DNA of 64,000 nucleotides. Source: PFJX01 sp964466195 (lineage in GTDB: Bacteria; Pseudomonadota; Gammaproteobacteria; Burkholderiales; Thiobacillaceae). The stretch spans positions 62,001 to 126,000 of the forward strand of contig CAYXMQ010000001.1 in assembly GCA_964466195.1 (NCBI GenBank), in the 5' to 3' direction. The notes under the pieces are model-generated. The model had not been told where the DNA came from, did not search any database, and saw only the letters and a list, made by a program, of their open reading frames with translations. Below are positions 18,513-26,321 of the stretch, piece after piece (the first letter of the stretch is position 1; every line of letters starts with the position of its first letter). Both the position numbers and the translations under genes were made by a program.

Positions 18513-18541
18513 GTTTGAAAACAACGAACGGCGGTACAGGG

Positions 18542-19159
18542 CTAGAGCAGACCTCTTTCCGCCATGGACAGGGATTCACGACCGGCGATGATGAAATGGT
18601 CCATCACCTTGATGTCCACCAGCGCCAAAGCCTGACGCAAGGTCTGCGTCAGCCAAGTGTCGGCCTGGCTGGGCTCCGCCACCCCGGAGGGATGGTTATG
18701 GGCGAAGATGACGCCGGCGGCGTTGTACTCCAGGCTGATCTTGACGATTTCCCTGGGATAGACGCTGGTCTGGGTGAGTGTTCCCCGGAAGCATTCCCGC
18801 GCAGCAATCAGCCGGTTCTGAGAATCCAGAAACAACACCACAAAGACCTCGTAGCCGAGCGGCGCCAGCGTGGAGCGCAGATAATCACGAACGGCCTGGG
18901 GCGAGGACAACGTATCCCGCTGCCGCAAACCCTCTTCCAGGCCACGCTTGACCAGTTCACGCGCGGCATCGATCCGCAAGCGGACCCGACCCCACGCCTT
19001 GGCTGGCGTTGATTCACAAACCCGGTGGTCGACACCGGCGGATTGGCAGAAGAGTTGATAGAGGGAACCCTGATTCTCCTGCAGCAGGTTGTCGGCGACG
19101 TTCTCACCGACCAGGGCGGTCAATAGATCGAGATTGGACATCTGGGTAACGACGGGCAT
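18542..19159 (-). CDS. radC: RadC-family JAB/JAMM domain protein
   Basis: A 205-aa RadC-type protein. The JAMM metal site HNHPSG, then PS and an Asp in the H-x-H-x10-D arrangement, lies near residues 150-163. Such RadC-like proteins are frequent in conjugative elements and phages; a direct DNA-repair role is doubtful and their activity is not settled. I chose ATG 19159 with GGAGATCGCC upstream; a longer in-frame extension to 19285 only reads through the structured leader. It gives its name to the leader family found across this operon. Confidence 0.88.
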   Translation of the reverse strand: MPVVTQMSNLDLLTALVGENVADNLLQENQGSLYQLFCQSAGVDHRVCESTPAKAWGRVRLRIDAARELVKRGLEEGLRQRDTLSSPQAVRDYLRSTLAPLGYEVFVVLFLDSQNRLIAARECFRGTLTQTSVYPREIVKISLEYNAAGVIFAHNHPSGVAEPSQADTWLTQTLRQALALVDIKVMDHFIIAGRESLSMAERGLL

Positions 19160-19171
19160 GGCGATCTCCGA

Positions 19172-19350
19172 AAGAAGCGGGGACACCACGCCCCTCGCGG
19201 GGATCGGTATCCCCACGGGGTGGAATGAACGGACGAAATCCCGGGCCTCGCGGCCGTGCTCGTTACAGGGACTGACGAGCTTCATTGCAAAGCACTTATG
19301 GCGACCCTTGACGGGGATCGGGCGGGCTGAAACCGACAGCCAGCGGTTGG
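19172..19350 (-). ncRNA. Full-length radC-motif-like structured leader upstream of radC
   Basis: On the - strand, 5' to 3': a C/G-rich segment around CCGACAGCC-like complements; a hairpin GCTCGT...ACGAGC with loop CAGTCCCTGTA; a GGCC/GGCC stem; then CCCCGTGGGGA, TCCCCGCGAGGGGCG and the CCCCGC box shortly before the start codon. The same series recurs before DUF6573, the 55-aa gene and DUF3577. I recall the radC RNA motif as a published candidate structured RNA in 5' leaders of integrase, methyltransferase, helicase and radC genes; the match is from memory. Confidence 0.65.
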
Positions 19351-19444
19351 AACACGGTTCACCTGCTTTTCCGGGAAGGCCAGATCGGCCGCCCTGGAAA
19401 AGCCCCTCGGGTGAGGGGCCAGGGTTGATGAGAGAAGTCCTGTC

Positions 19445-20080
19445 CTATCCCAGCTCCAGCTGCCGCCAGAGCGCTTGAACGGTTTCGGGATCCACCAGGA
19501 CCGCGTGATCAACCACGCAGGCCAGGCTGGTGCCGCCACCGGCCTGGGGGACCGGTATGGCATCGCGGGCACCATCGATGTCGTAATCAACGACGACCAA
19601 CTCCATCGGGACATTGGCTGAAGCCCCCTGGACGACACCGCCCTCCACACCCACGTAAACCCGGATGGGCTCGGGCGCGGTTCGGCAGCAGTTTCCCTCC
19701 AGGGCGGCCAGGGCGGCGGCGTGCGCCTCGTCAAGATCCTCCCAGTCAACGGAACCGCCCGACTCCTCGCCACGCCGATAGGCCTCCACCAACAGGCTGC
19801 AGGCCCGCATGGCGGCGGCCTCGCGGCGCAGTTTCAGGACACTCGCATCGGGCGCCGGCCAAGCCTCCACATTCGCGACGACCTCGAACACCAGGCTCTG
19901 GTCATCCTTCTCCTCGTAGTCGTCGAAGAGCAGCGGCATGAGCCCGGTATCGTCCCAGATCGCGCCCTCATCGAAAGCCAACTGGGCTTTCAGGACGGCT
20001 TCTTCCGGCGAAGCCGCTTCGATTCCCACCAGGACGCGATGCACATAGTCCAAACCGTACTGCACGACATAGCGGTTCAT
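19445..20080 (-). CDS. Conserved element protein of unknown function
   Basis: A 211-aa acidic protein. The first 50 residues (VVQYGLDYVHRVLVGIEA, then an AL-rich helix) recall small DUFs of conjugative elements; the remainder is not recognisable. No signal peptide or membrane segment. ATG 20080 overlaps the DUF6927 stop (ATGA), so the two are coupled. The stop is followed by the radC leader region. Function unknown. Confidence 0.72.
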   Translation of the reverse strand: MNRYVVQYGLDYVHRVLVGIEAASPEEAVLKAQLAFDEGAIWDDTGLMPLLFDDYEEKDDQSLVFEVVANVEAWPAPDASVLKLRREAAAMRACSLLVEAYRRGEESGGSVDWEDLDEAHAAALAALEGNCCRTAPEPIRVYVGVEGGVVQGASANVPMELVVVDYDIDGARDAIPVPQAGGGTSLACVVDHAVLVDPETVQALWRQLELG

Positions 20081-20595
20081 GCTGCGCCCTCCGCCCGACG
20101 CTGCTCGACCACCTTGGCCAAAACTCGGGGCGGCAGGCGGTAGCGAGAACCGGCGTATTCGCCGATCAGCCGGCGGCCGTGTTTCTCGATGACTCTGGCC
20201 TCGGGGATAGCAAGACCCGCGAAGACCAGGATGTCACCCACCGCCACCTTGCGATTCCGCGCGGCGTGCCAAGCACGGACCTGTTCGCGCCAATCCGGGT
20301 TGGCCACCGGAACCATTGCCAGGTAGGCCATCGGGCAGGTGTAGTAGCAAGGCCCCATGCTTTCGCACATATCCTTGTAACCCCAGCCATAGCCACGCTC
20401 GCAGGCCAGCAGATCGCAGCCGATATAGCGCCGGATTTGCTCGCCTGGCCCGGTGGCCTGCCAGACCGTCCACAGCACGTTGCCGACGGCGGTGTGTCTG
20501 AGACATTGGTGAATGACGCCGCCGGACTCTGCGCTACGCGTGCGCCGCTGGATCAGTTCCTTGCGGGTTTGATGCTCGGTAAATAACCATCCCAT
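20077..20595 (-). CDS. DUF6927-type element protein
   Basis: A 172-aa protein beginning MGWLFTEHQTRKEL, the start I know for the DUF6927 family. It has several Cys and Trp/Tyr residues in the middle (CDLLACERGYGWGYKDMCES) and no catalytic motif I recognise. ATG 20595 follows an excellent GGAGGA site; the upstream frame to 20703 lies in a leader-like repeat. It is coupled to the downstream 211-aa gene. The family is found in conjugative elements; its role is unknown. Confidence 0.72.
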   Translation of the reverse strand: MGWLFTEHQTRKELIQRRTRSAESGGVIHQCLRHTAVGNVLWTVWQATGPGEQIRRYIGCDLLACERGYGWGYKDMCESMGPCYYTCPMAYLAMVPVANPDWREQVRAWHAARNRKVAVGDILVFAGLAIPEARVIEKHGRRLIGEYAGSRYRLPPRVLAKVVEQRRAEGAA

Positions 20596-20617
20596 GATGA
20601 TTTCCTCCATGAATAGC

Positions 20618-20665
20618 CGGAGGAACACACCATCCCTGTCCAGGGCGGCGTACCACCCCGGCGGG
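20618..20665 (-). ncRNA. Divergent radC-motif-like leader
   Basis: A G/C-rich stem-forming stretch ending in TCCTCCGGC about 25 nt before the DUF6927 start resembles the 3' half of the other leaders but is the most degenerate copy. Included because of position and spacing. Confidence 0.3.
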
Positions 20666-20750
20666 TTGAGAACGCCCCGGAGGGGCATGGACTTCACTTG
20701 CACTTACTGCGGCAGACGGCGCGCGCCACAAACCGTCCGCCAGGTCTTCA

Positions 20751-21185
20751 TCAGTCTTCCAACGGCAGCATGATGGTCAGGACCGGTTCGTCCTGATCGC
20801 CTGGGCCGACGTGCACATGCAACTCGACTTCGCGTGCCTGCTGTGATTTCCCGTCACGGGGCACCACGTACAACCGGAAGGGCAAGCGATTCGACTGGCT
20901 TGCACCAGCACATGCGCGAATGGCAAAGGACGCCATCCAGAGCACGTCCCAGAGCCGGCCGGTTTCGTCCTGGTGAATCTGACGGTCAGAGTCTTCCTGC
21001 TGCCAGGCCACGCACTGCGCCCAGACTTCGGCACTGAGCGCGACGGGAAAGCGGAAACCTGCCTCGCGGGCGAGTTCCGTGGCATCGATCAGCACGCCAT
21101 CGGCGATGGCCTGGGCGCGGGTGTAAACAAAGATGACGTTTTCCGCGGAGAATAGCGGCGATTCGTTTCTGGCTTCGGTATGCAT
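20751..21185 (-). CDS. DUF6573-type element protein
   Basis: A 144-aa protein whose first half (ENVIFVYTRAQAIADGVLID, then a REAGFRFPVALS stretch) matches the DUF6573 family as I know it. The rest ends in an acidic beta-strand-like tail. No enzyme motif. ATG 21185 has an AAGGAGATCACC site. It is preceded by a full-length structured leader. The family is typical of conjugative elements of Proteobacteria; function unknown. Confidence 0.75.
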   Translation of the reverse strand: MHTEARNESPLFSAENVIFVYTRAQAIADGVLIDATELAREAGFRFPVALSAEVWAQCVAWQQEDSDRQIHQDETGRLWDVLWMASFAIRACAGASQSNRLPFRLYVVPRDGKSQQAREVELHVHVGPGDQDEPVLTIMLPLED

Positions 21186-21202
21186 GGTGATCTCCTTCAA
21201 AT

Positions 21203-21365
21203 GATGCGGAGACGCCTTGCCCCCTTGGGGGATAGGCTCCCCACGGGGTTGAATGAATAGACGAAATCCCGGGCCTGGCGGCCTTGCTCGTTACAGGGAC
21301 TGACGAGCCTTGATCCTTGACGGGGATCGGGCGGACTGTGACCGACAGTCGGCGGTGGAACGCTT
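21203..21365 (-). ncRNA. Full-length radC-motif-like structured leader upstream of DUF6573
   Basis: It shares with the copy before radC the GCTCGT/ACGAGC hairpin with CAGTCCCTGTA loop, the GGCC stem, the CCCCGTGGGGA hairpin and the TCTCCGCATC box, plus the upstream CCGACTGTCGGT-type palindrome. The loops and stems are conserved while linkers differ, as expected for a functional RNA. Confidence 0.65.
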
Positions 21366-21374
21366 ACCTGATAC

Positions 21375-21584
21375 TTACCTGCGGAACCCGTGAACCTCCC
21401 GCGCCCGCTGGAACCCGACCCAGACGCCGTCCTGGTCGAGTCCGCGCGAGGCGAGCTCCAAGCGGGCCAACTGATTGAGATCGAGTTCGCCCCGGGCGAC
21501 TGCGGCCAGTAGTACGGTGGCAGCCGTCTGGATGAAGCCGAGCTGATCAGCCGTGAATGTGGCTTGGTTGTCTGCCATGGGCAT
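21375..21584 (-). CDS. Small element protein of unknown function
   Basis: A 69-aa protein that is mostly one or two amphipathic helices (LGFIQTAATVLLAAVARGELDLNQLARLELASRGL). No motif recognised. ATG 21584 with a GAAAGG site is preferred over TTG 21593, which overlaps the methyltransferase stop. It starts 5 nt after the methyltransferase gene and is presumably co-translated with it. Confidence 0.65.
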   Translation of the reverse strand: MPMADNQATFTADQLGFIQTAATVLLAAVARGELDLNQLARLELASRGLDQDGVWVGFQRAREVHGFRR

Positions 21585-21589
21585 GCCTT

Positions 21590-22690
21590 TCAACTGATGG
21601 TGACGATATCGCCGTAGCCGGAGCCAGGCGTCAGGTCGATGGCGCGAATCACCGGTACGAACCTGTCCGTGAGGATGCGGGTTTCGGCCACCGAGCCGTC
21701 TTGCCTTTCCTCATATTCGACCCGGGTCTCCTTTTCCTTGAACGTGTCGCCCTTGATGAGCAAAGTGCGCCCCGTCCGGGAGCGGATAACCCCGCCGATC
21801 TGTCCGGCGGCCAAGGCCAGAGCCAGATGCCACTTGGACATGGCGCGCAACGGCGGCCGGTTCGGTGTCTGCGTCGAGGCGAACAACGCTGGGAAACGCG
21901 GCCAAAGCGTGTGTCCTGCCAGTCGATCGACCTCCGCCTCCAACTGAGCAGCATCTAACCGCAACGCCCGGAACGAGAATTCAGCGCCCTCCGTCATGCC
22001 TGGAACCAGGTAGGGATCTTCTCGCCAATCTTCCGGCAATGTTTCAGGTTGCTCGCCCCGGCCGATGGCTTCCAACAGCATGGACACCTTGGGGTCGGGC
22101 CGGTCTGACCGGCGCTTGACACCAAAGATCACGCACTGCTTGAAGCGCTGCTCCGGCGCCATGAACACCCGAACCTTGCTGAAGCTGCGCGCGATCAGTT
22201 CCGAGAACTCCGCATCCAGCACGGTAAATGGCACGATCAGCACCAGCACGCCGCCCAGCTTGAGCCAGGGGAAGGTCTTCCGGCAGAACACCTTCTCCAG
22301 CCGGTCGCCCTTGGCACGCTCCGATGTCCCGGCCCGGTCAGCCACGGTGTGGCCATAGGGCGGGTTCAGGAACAACAGCCCGACAGACCGGGCGGTGATG
22401 AACACATCGGCCACATCGCTGTGAGCCACGGTGTCCAGCAGCCGCTTGGCGTGCCAGGCACGTTCGGCGTCGAATTCCACACCCAGCGCCTCGACCGTGG
22501 CACCGCATTCGTTGAGGTGGTGCTTCACCTCCGCCAAAGCGCTTCCCTCGCCGCAACAGGGATCGAGAATGCGCAGGCCAGGCGCGCTGATATCGAGGGC
22601 ACCGAGGATGCCGTTGAGGGTGGCTTCGTCGGTGGGGAAGTAGCCGTTCTTGATGAAGTTGCGGGCCAGCCGCTGAAAGATCAGTGCCAT
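21590..22690 (-). CDS. DUF6094-type N6-adenine DNA methyltransferase
   Basis: A 366-aa class I SAM enzyme. SAM-binding motif LDPCCGEGS is at residues 42-50 and the N6-adenine catalytic motif NPPY at 109-112, in the order of the gamma group. No target-recognition domain is obvious. Related proteins occur in many conjugative elements and may modify element DNA against host restriction; that role is inference. It starts 9 nt after the 55-aa gene, which carries the structured leader, so both would share one transcript. Confidence 0.82.
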   Translation of the reverse strand: MALIFQRLARNFIKNGYFPTDEATLNGILGALDISAPGLRILDPCCGEGSALAEVKHHLNECGATVEALGVEFDAERAWHAKRLLDTVAHSDVADVFITARSVGLLFLNPPYGHTVADRAGTSERAKGDRLEKVFCRKTFPWLKLGGVLVLIVPFTVLDAEFSELIARSFSKVRVFMAPEQRFKQCVIFGVKRRSDRPDPKVSMLLEAIGRGEQPETLPEDWREDPYLVPGMTEGAEFSFRALRLDAAQLEAEVDRLAGHTLWPRFPALFASTQTPNRPPLRAMSKWHLALALAAGQIGGVIRSRTGRTLLIKGDTFKEKETRVEYEERQDGSVAETRILTDRFVPVIRAIDLTPGSGYGDIVTIS

Positions 22691-22699
22691 GGCCGGCTC

Positions 22700-22867
22700 C
22701 TAAATAATGCCCAACAGCGACAGCCAACTGTCGGGGTGATCCGGTTCCACGATGTCGCCCTCCGGCGTTTCGCAGACCGAATCGATGACCCAGGCTTCCA
22801 GCTGATCCAGATCGGGCACTTCGTAGGTCTGGTTGTTCCAATTGACGGTGGTAGGCAGTTTGAACAT
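22700..22867 (-). CDS. Small element protein of unknown function (55 aa)
   Basis: A 55-aa acidic protein (VNWNNQTYEVPDLDQLEAWV, then a DxVEPDHPDSWLSLLG end) with no recognised family. ATG 22867 follows CAGGAGA. It heads the unit 55 aa-methyltransferase-69 aa and has a full-length leader directly upstream, which supports it being real despite its size. Longer reading to 22963 would translate the leader. Confidence 0.65.
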   Translation of the reverse strand: MFKLPTTVNWNNQTYEVPDLDQLEAWVIDSVCETPEGDIVEPDHPDSWLSLLGII

Positions 22868-22887
22868 GGTGTTCTCCTGTGAAGAAA

Positions 22888-23090
22888 TGCGGAGACACCT
22901 GCCCCTCAATGGGGATCGGTATCCCCACGGGGTGGATGAAGTTACACAAATGAAGCGACGCAATCCCAGGCCTTGCGGCCGGGCTCGTTACAGGGACTGA
23001 CGAGCCTCGAATGGCAATCCTTGACGCGGATCAGACGGGCGGTGACCGACAGCCAGCGGTTTCCCTCAGCGCTTGTTGATGGGCAACAAG
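22888..23090 (-). ncRNA. Full-length radC-motif-like structured leader upstream of the 55-aa gene/methyltransferase
   Basis: It contains all blocks of the copies before radC and DUF6573: CAGTCCCTGTA loop closed by GCTCGT/ACGAGC, the GGCC stem, CCCCGTGGGGA/TCCCC hairpins, and TCTCCGC shortly before the ribosome site. It also has the upstream block with CCGCTGGCTGTCGG. A 5' hairpin of GCTTGTT/AACAAGC lies at its far end. Confidence 0.65.
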
Positions 23091-23289
23091 CGTTCAGGGA
23101 ACCCGCCAGGGTTCAGGCTTGAACAACGTGCATGACGGTTTCAGCACTGCGCCCCCTTCCGGCAATGCCGGGGCGTCCGCGCGTGGAGGCCGGGACGCCT
23201 GACTGGGGTGCGCGCAGGGTTGTGACTGGCGCCAAATGGCGCGGCGCATGGGCCGCCGCTGCCCGGAGTTCTGAGCGCCCGTGAGAACA

Positions 23290-23323
23290 GGCTTTCCGAT
23301 GGGGGCAAGGTCATCGGAAAGCC
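23290..23323 (-). terminator. Perfect 12-bp hairpin downstream of DUF3275
   Basis: GGCTTTCCGATG and CATCGGAAAGCC pair perfectly around a 10-nt loop. It lies 35 nt after the DUF3275 stop in a 270-nt gap. There is no strong T run, so it may be a stabiliser or an attenuator rather than an intrinsic terminator. Confidence 0.5.
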
Positions 23324-23358
23324 CGCTCATGGCGGGCAAAGGTTGCAAGTTGAGACGG

Positions 23359-23943
23359 TCAGTCCGCGATCACTGCCCAGGCTTGAGCCTTGGCGTCGAA
23401 GCGATAGCCGAGTTCCTTGAGGCGGTCCCGCTGTTCCCGGAACACCCCACGGTCGACGGTGGGATCGAGCTTGATCCCTTCACGCCGCCACACCTTCGCA
23501 CCCAGTTCGGCGCCGAAGAGCTTCACTTGCGCCTCCAGGGCCGGGTCGGCATCGACCTGGCCGGCGGAGGAGACCACGACCACCGTGGTTTCCCCGGCGG
23601 TATCTGCGGAAGACGGTCCCTGCGATCGGGCAACGTCCTCCTCGATGGGATCGGGCTCGTCCTGCGCTGACGCGGATTCCGGGCTGACATCGCCCACCTC
23701 GTCGAGATGAACATCGACCAGGTTGGCGCGAATATCCGTCATCGACTTGCCCCGCCAGATGTAGGAGGACAGATAGATGCTGGAAATGGCGAACTCGCCC
23801 TGATAGCGGCCTTCCTCGAACTGATCCAGCAGTGCGTCCTTGACCTTGAAGGTGCCTTCTTCGGTGACCAGGTCCCCCACGGAAAAAGCGCCCTTGGCGC
23901 CGGTGATTTTTTTGACGGTGAGTGTTCCGTTGACGTGCAACAT
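23359..23943 (-). CDS. DUF3275 family element protein
   Basis: A 194-aa protein. Residues 1-80 (LTVKKITGAKGAFSVGDLVTEEG, then KVKDALLDQFEEGRYQGEF) match the DUF3275 family of conjugative elements. A Ser/Glu/Pro-rich linker (~85-130) joins a C-terminal helical part ending KELGYRFDAKAQAW. No enzymatic motif. ATG 23943 has AAAGGAGATC. Its partners in other elements are DUF3577 and ssb, suggesting a role in element DNA processing, which is unproven. Confidence 0.82.
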   Translation of the reverse strand: MLHVNGTLTVKKITGAKGAFSVGDLVTEEGTFKVKDALLDQFEEGRYQGEFAISSIYLSSYIWRGKSMTDIRANLVDVHLDEVGDVSPESASAQDEPDPIEEDVARSQGPSSADTAGETTVVVVSSAGQVDADPALEAQVKLFGAELGAKVWRREGIKLDPTVDRGVFREQRDRLKELGYRFDAKAQAWAVIAD

Positions 23944-23964
23944 GATGATCTCCTTTCGGATGGA

Positions 23965-24020
23965 TAAACCGGCGAGAGACCTGCTCCCAGGCGGGAGACA
24001 GAGATCCCGTCGAGGGTGAA
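23965..24020 (-). ncRNA. Divergent radC-motif-like leader upstream of DUF3275
   Basis: Contains GGGAGACAGAGATCCC-like complementary blocks and a TCTCGCCGG box about 20 nt before the ribosome site. Weaker than the other copies, but at the same position relative to the start codon. Confidence 0.4.
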
Positions 24021-24074
24021 AAACAGAGTTCCGGACTTCTCCGGAAATGCATGGGAAAGATGAGCCGGGTTGCC

Positions 24075-24239
24075 TTACGCGGGCGTCCAGTCACCGGAGA
24101 ACAAAGCCGCTTGCGCCGCCTCGAAATCCAGATAGAACTCCTCGGACACACGAGAAAAATCGCCAAACTCCGCATCGAAAGCAGCGATGCAGAATCCCCA
24201 GCCCATGCAATCCATGACGGTTTGCTCTTGGACTTCCAT
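24075..24239 (-). CDS. Small element protein of unknown function (54 aa)
   Basis: A 54-aa acidic protein with several aromatic residues (EEFYLDFEAAQAALF). ATG 24239 has a GGGGAGATC ribosome site; the upstream in-frame stretch to 24320 lies in a leader copy. The gene lies between DUF3577 and DUF3275 in the same direction. No family recognised. Confidence 0.55.
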   Translation of the reverse strand: MEVQEQTVMDCMGWGFCIAAFDAEFGDFSRVSEEFYLDFEAAQAALFSGDWTPA

Positions 24240-24254
24240 ATCGATCTCCCCAAA

Positions 24255-24312
24255 ACAGGACCGGGGAAAAACGTGCCCCGTCAGGGAACAGGCAACTCCC
24301 CGGCAGGATGGA
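24255..24312 (-). ncRNA. Short radC-motif-like leader upstream of the 54-aa gene
   Basis: GGGGAG/CTCCCC-type and CCCCGTC/GACGGGGC-type complementary blocks end just before the ribosome site. It resembles the short copies before the helicase and 213-aa genes. Confidence 0.45.
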
Positions 24313-24332
24313 TGGAACAAACAGGTGCGTGG

Positions 24333-24797
24333 CTACTGCGTGACAGTCGCGGCCTGGGGCGAGTCTTCCACCTTGGGCAAAGGCACAGGCTGGCCATCCA
24401 CCTTGGCGAAACCGATCTTCAGCAGACGCCCCTTGATGGCAACGCCCTGTTGACCGGCTTTCTCGCCGCGCTCGTAGGTGAACAATTCGGGGTAGATATC
24501 GCCGATCCTGAACCCGATGAGGACGGGCTTCTTGGTGTCCACTTCCGGCTTCAACATGGCGACGATGCGCTTGGCCTCGGCACCGGTGACCCGGAGATCA
24601 AACTTGGTGTAATCCAGGTCGGTCGGTTCGCCCCGCATGGCAGAGATGGAACACGCCAGGAAAGGCTGACCCTTGCGGGGCTTTACCTCGCGGATGCGGT
24701 TGAGATAGCCGACCCCGTTGACGTGCAGGTCGAAGAAAGCCTTCTCATCGACTAAGGTACTGGCGCTGGATGGTGCTTCAGATTGAGCTTGGGACAT
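24333..24797 (-). CDS. STY4534/DUF3577 family element replication-associated protein
   Basis: A 154-aa protein of the DUF3577 (STY4534) family. Typical stretches are FFDLHVNGVGYLNRIREVK, then a KGQPFLACSISAMRG strand and YTKFDLRVTGAEA. The fold is thought to resemble an OB/ssDNA-binding protein, and it is a standard member of SPI-7-type elements close to ssb and topB. Here topB is absent and an 8-kb cargo block lies between it and ssb. ATG 24797 lies ~15 nt after the structured leader. Confidence 0.85.
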   Translation of the reverse strand: MSQAQSEAPSSASTLVDEKAFFDLHVNGVGYLNRIREVKPRKGQPFLACSISAMRGEPTDLDYTKFDLRVTGAEAKRIVAMLKPEVDTKKPVLIGFRIGDIYPELFTYERGEKAGQQGVAIKGRLLKIGFAKVDGQPVPLPKVEDSPQAATVTQ

Positions 24798-24810
24798 GGT
24801 TCTCTCCTTG

Positions 24811-24960
24811 GAAAAAAGAAAAGGGGAACCACAAGCCCCGGGCGGGGAAGTGTTCCCCGCTGGGTGGATAAGGCAAAAGATATGACGAATGAAGCGACAA
24901 AATCCCGGGTCTTGCGACCGTTCCGGTTTCAGGGACTGACCGGATTGAACGATGCCTTAC
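24811..24960 (-). ncRNA. Full-length radC-motif-like structured leader upstream of DUF3577
   Basis: The same architecture as the other full copies, but the 5' hairpin reads CCGGT...ACCGG around the loop CAGTCCCTGAA. In the other copies the stem is CTCGT/ACGAG with loop CAGTCCCTGTA. Paired changes with a constant loop are good evidence for a conserved RNA stem. Confidence 0.65.
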
Positions 24961-25573
24961 GACAAAAGGCGAGACCATTCCCCGATCTCAGCGGGTGCAG
25001 TGCGGTGCAAGCGAGCAGTTCTCTGCCAACGAAATACGTTCTTAAATTACCAAGCTTGGGAGGGTTGTCAAGGGTCGGGAATTACCGTGAAAGCGGGTTA
25101 ACTTCATGGAGTTTGATGGGGTGCTATCTGGCTTATTTGAGGGGCATGAAATGGCAGAAATTTTTCGATGTGGGTTGGTGGAAACCGTTGCGGTCCAGGG
25201 AAGAGCATGCGCTGTTTACGGTAGAAATTCTGTGAGTGGAGGTTTCAGGCCTGACCAAAAGCAGGTAATTTACCGCCTTCAATGAAGGGTGTAGCGCATA
25301 GAGGAGACCTTCATCCTTGCAGCAACGGCGGACTGGTCGGCGGCCTCAGCTTCCGTTGAACGGTCGGTTCGAGACTTGCGGCAATGCATCGGTTACCAGC
25401 CTTTCAACCTTAGAAGCCTTGAACAGCAGCTTCCAATTTCAGCGATTCGGTTGCACGGTTACACAGGGCGGCACTGGGCCTTTCATAGATGAAGTCCCGC
25501 AGCACGAGATAGCAGTTGTCCGTCCAGAACCGGTGGTGTTCGGGCGTGAGATTGGGTTCGAAAGAGGGTGCAT
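24961..25573. other. Gene-poor junction between element backbone and cargo cluster
   Basis: No recognisable gene in about 600 bp. A 59-codon frame on + at 25106-25285 (starts MEFDGVLSGLF) lacks a good ribosome site and any known family, so I do not call it. The block marks the downstream edge of the UvrA-like cargo cluster. I saw no inverted or direct repeats framing the insertion. Confidence 0.4.
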
Positions 25574-26314
25574 TCATCGGATCCCTCGCTCAGCGACTAC
25601 CCATGCGCTGATCCCGGAACCCAGTGGGTCGCCGCGCCAGGAGTCGAATACCTTCACCCCTTCGAACCCGGCCTGTCGCGCCAGAGAAGCCACCAGGCGT
25701 GCATCGGCCACCGACAAGGGGTGTTCCTCCCACACCAGCTCCGCCATGGATTTACTCGCGAATACGTAGCGGGCTAACGCCCGGTCCGGTCCGGTTGCGG
25801 CGAATTGGAAGAGGAAAACGACATCGTCAGGTTTGCCGTCTGGTCCCGGTTCCCGGTCCTCTAATACCTTGCCGACCATGTTGGGCGCATGTGCGCACTG
25901 AAGGATCAGTCGGCCCCCCGGCTCCAGCGCCTTGTGCATCCGGGCGAGTATGTCGAGCACGGAATCTGGATCGGCGGCGTAGTTGATGACCCAAGATAGG
26001 GCGCAGATGCCATCGAAACGCTCGACCTCGTTGATTTCCTCCATGGCGGCCTGACGCACCCGCGCCGCTCCCACCTTGGCAGCCGCTTGCGCCACCATGC
26101 CGCCAGCGGGTTCGATGCCGTACGCATCGAACCCTGCGGCCTGGGCCTTGGCCAGGAATACGCCAGTCCCGCAGCCGACGTCCAGGATCCGGCGCGCCCC
26201 GTTGCCCGCGCTCGTCAGCCGGTCCAGGACGAAAGCGTGGTCGTGGCGGTAGTGGTGAGCCGGGGTGTGCAGGTCGTAGTTGTGGGCATACTCCTCGAAG
26301 AGCTGGAAGCGCAT
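25574..26314 (-). CDS. Class I SAM-dependent methyltransferase (cargo operon)
   Basis: A 246-aa methyltransferase with motif I ILDVGCGTG at residues 43-51 and a typical post-I acidic residue and GG(R)LILQ strand (motif IV/V region). Small-molecule or peptide methyltransferases look like this; the substrate cannot be read from the sequence. It starts 7 nt after the stop of the UvrA-like gene, so it is in the same operon. It is the last gene of the cargo cluster. Confidence 0.8.
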   Translation of the reverse strand: MRFQLFEEYAHNYDLHTPAHHYRHDHAFVLDRLTSAGNGARRILDVGCGTGVFLAKAQAAGFDAYGIEPAGGMVAQAAAKVGAARVRQAAMEEINEVERFDGICALSWVINYAADPDSVLDILARMHKALEPGGRLILQCAHAPNMVGKVLEDREPGPDGKPDDVVFLFQFAATGPDRALARYVFASKSMAELVWEEHPLSVADARLVASLARQAGFEGVKVFDSWRGDPLGSGISAWVVAERGIR

Positions 26315-26321
26315 GGGCCTG

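Noticed and set aside
17751..24960. Regularly spaced GC-rich repeats considered as a CRISPR array
   Set aside because: Spacing is set by genes of 50-366 codons, copies vary and fold as RNA leaders; no cas genes.
25317..25769. 150-codon frame on + at the edge of the cargo cluster
   Set aside because: Half of it lies antisense to the methyltransferase, no ribosome site, no family.
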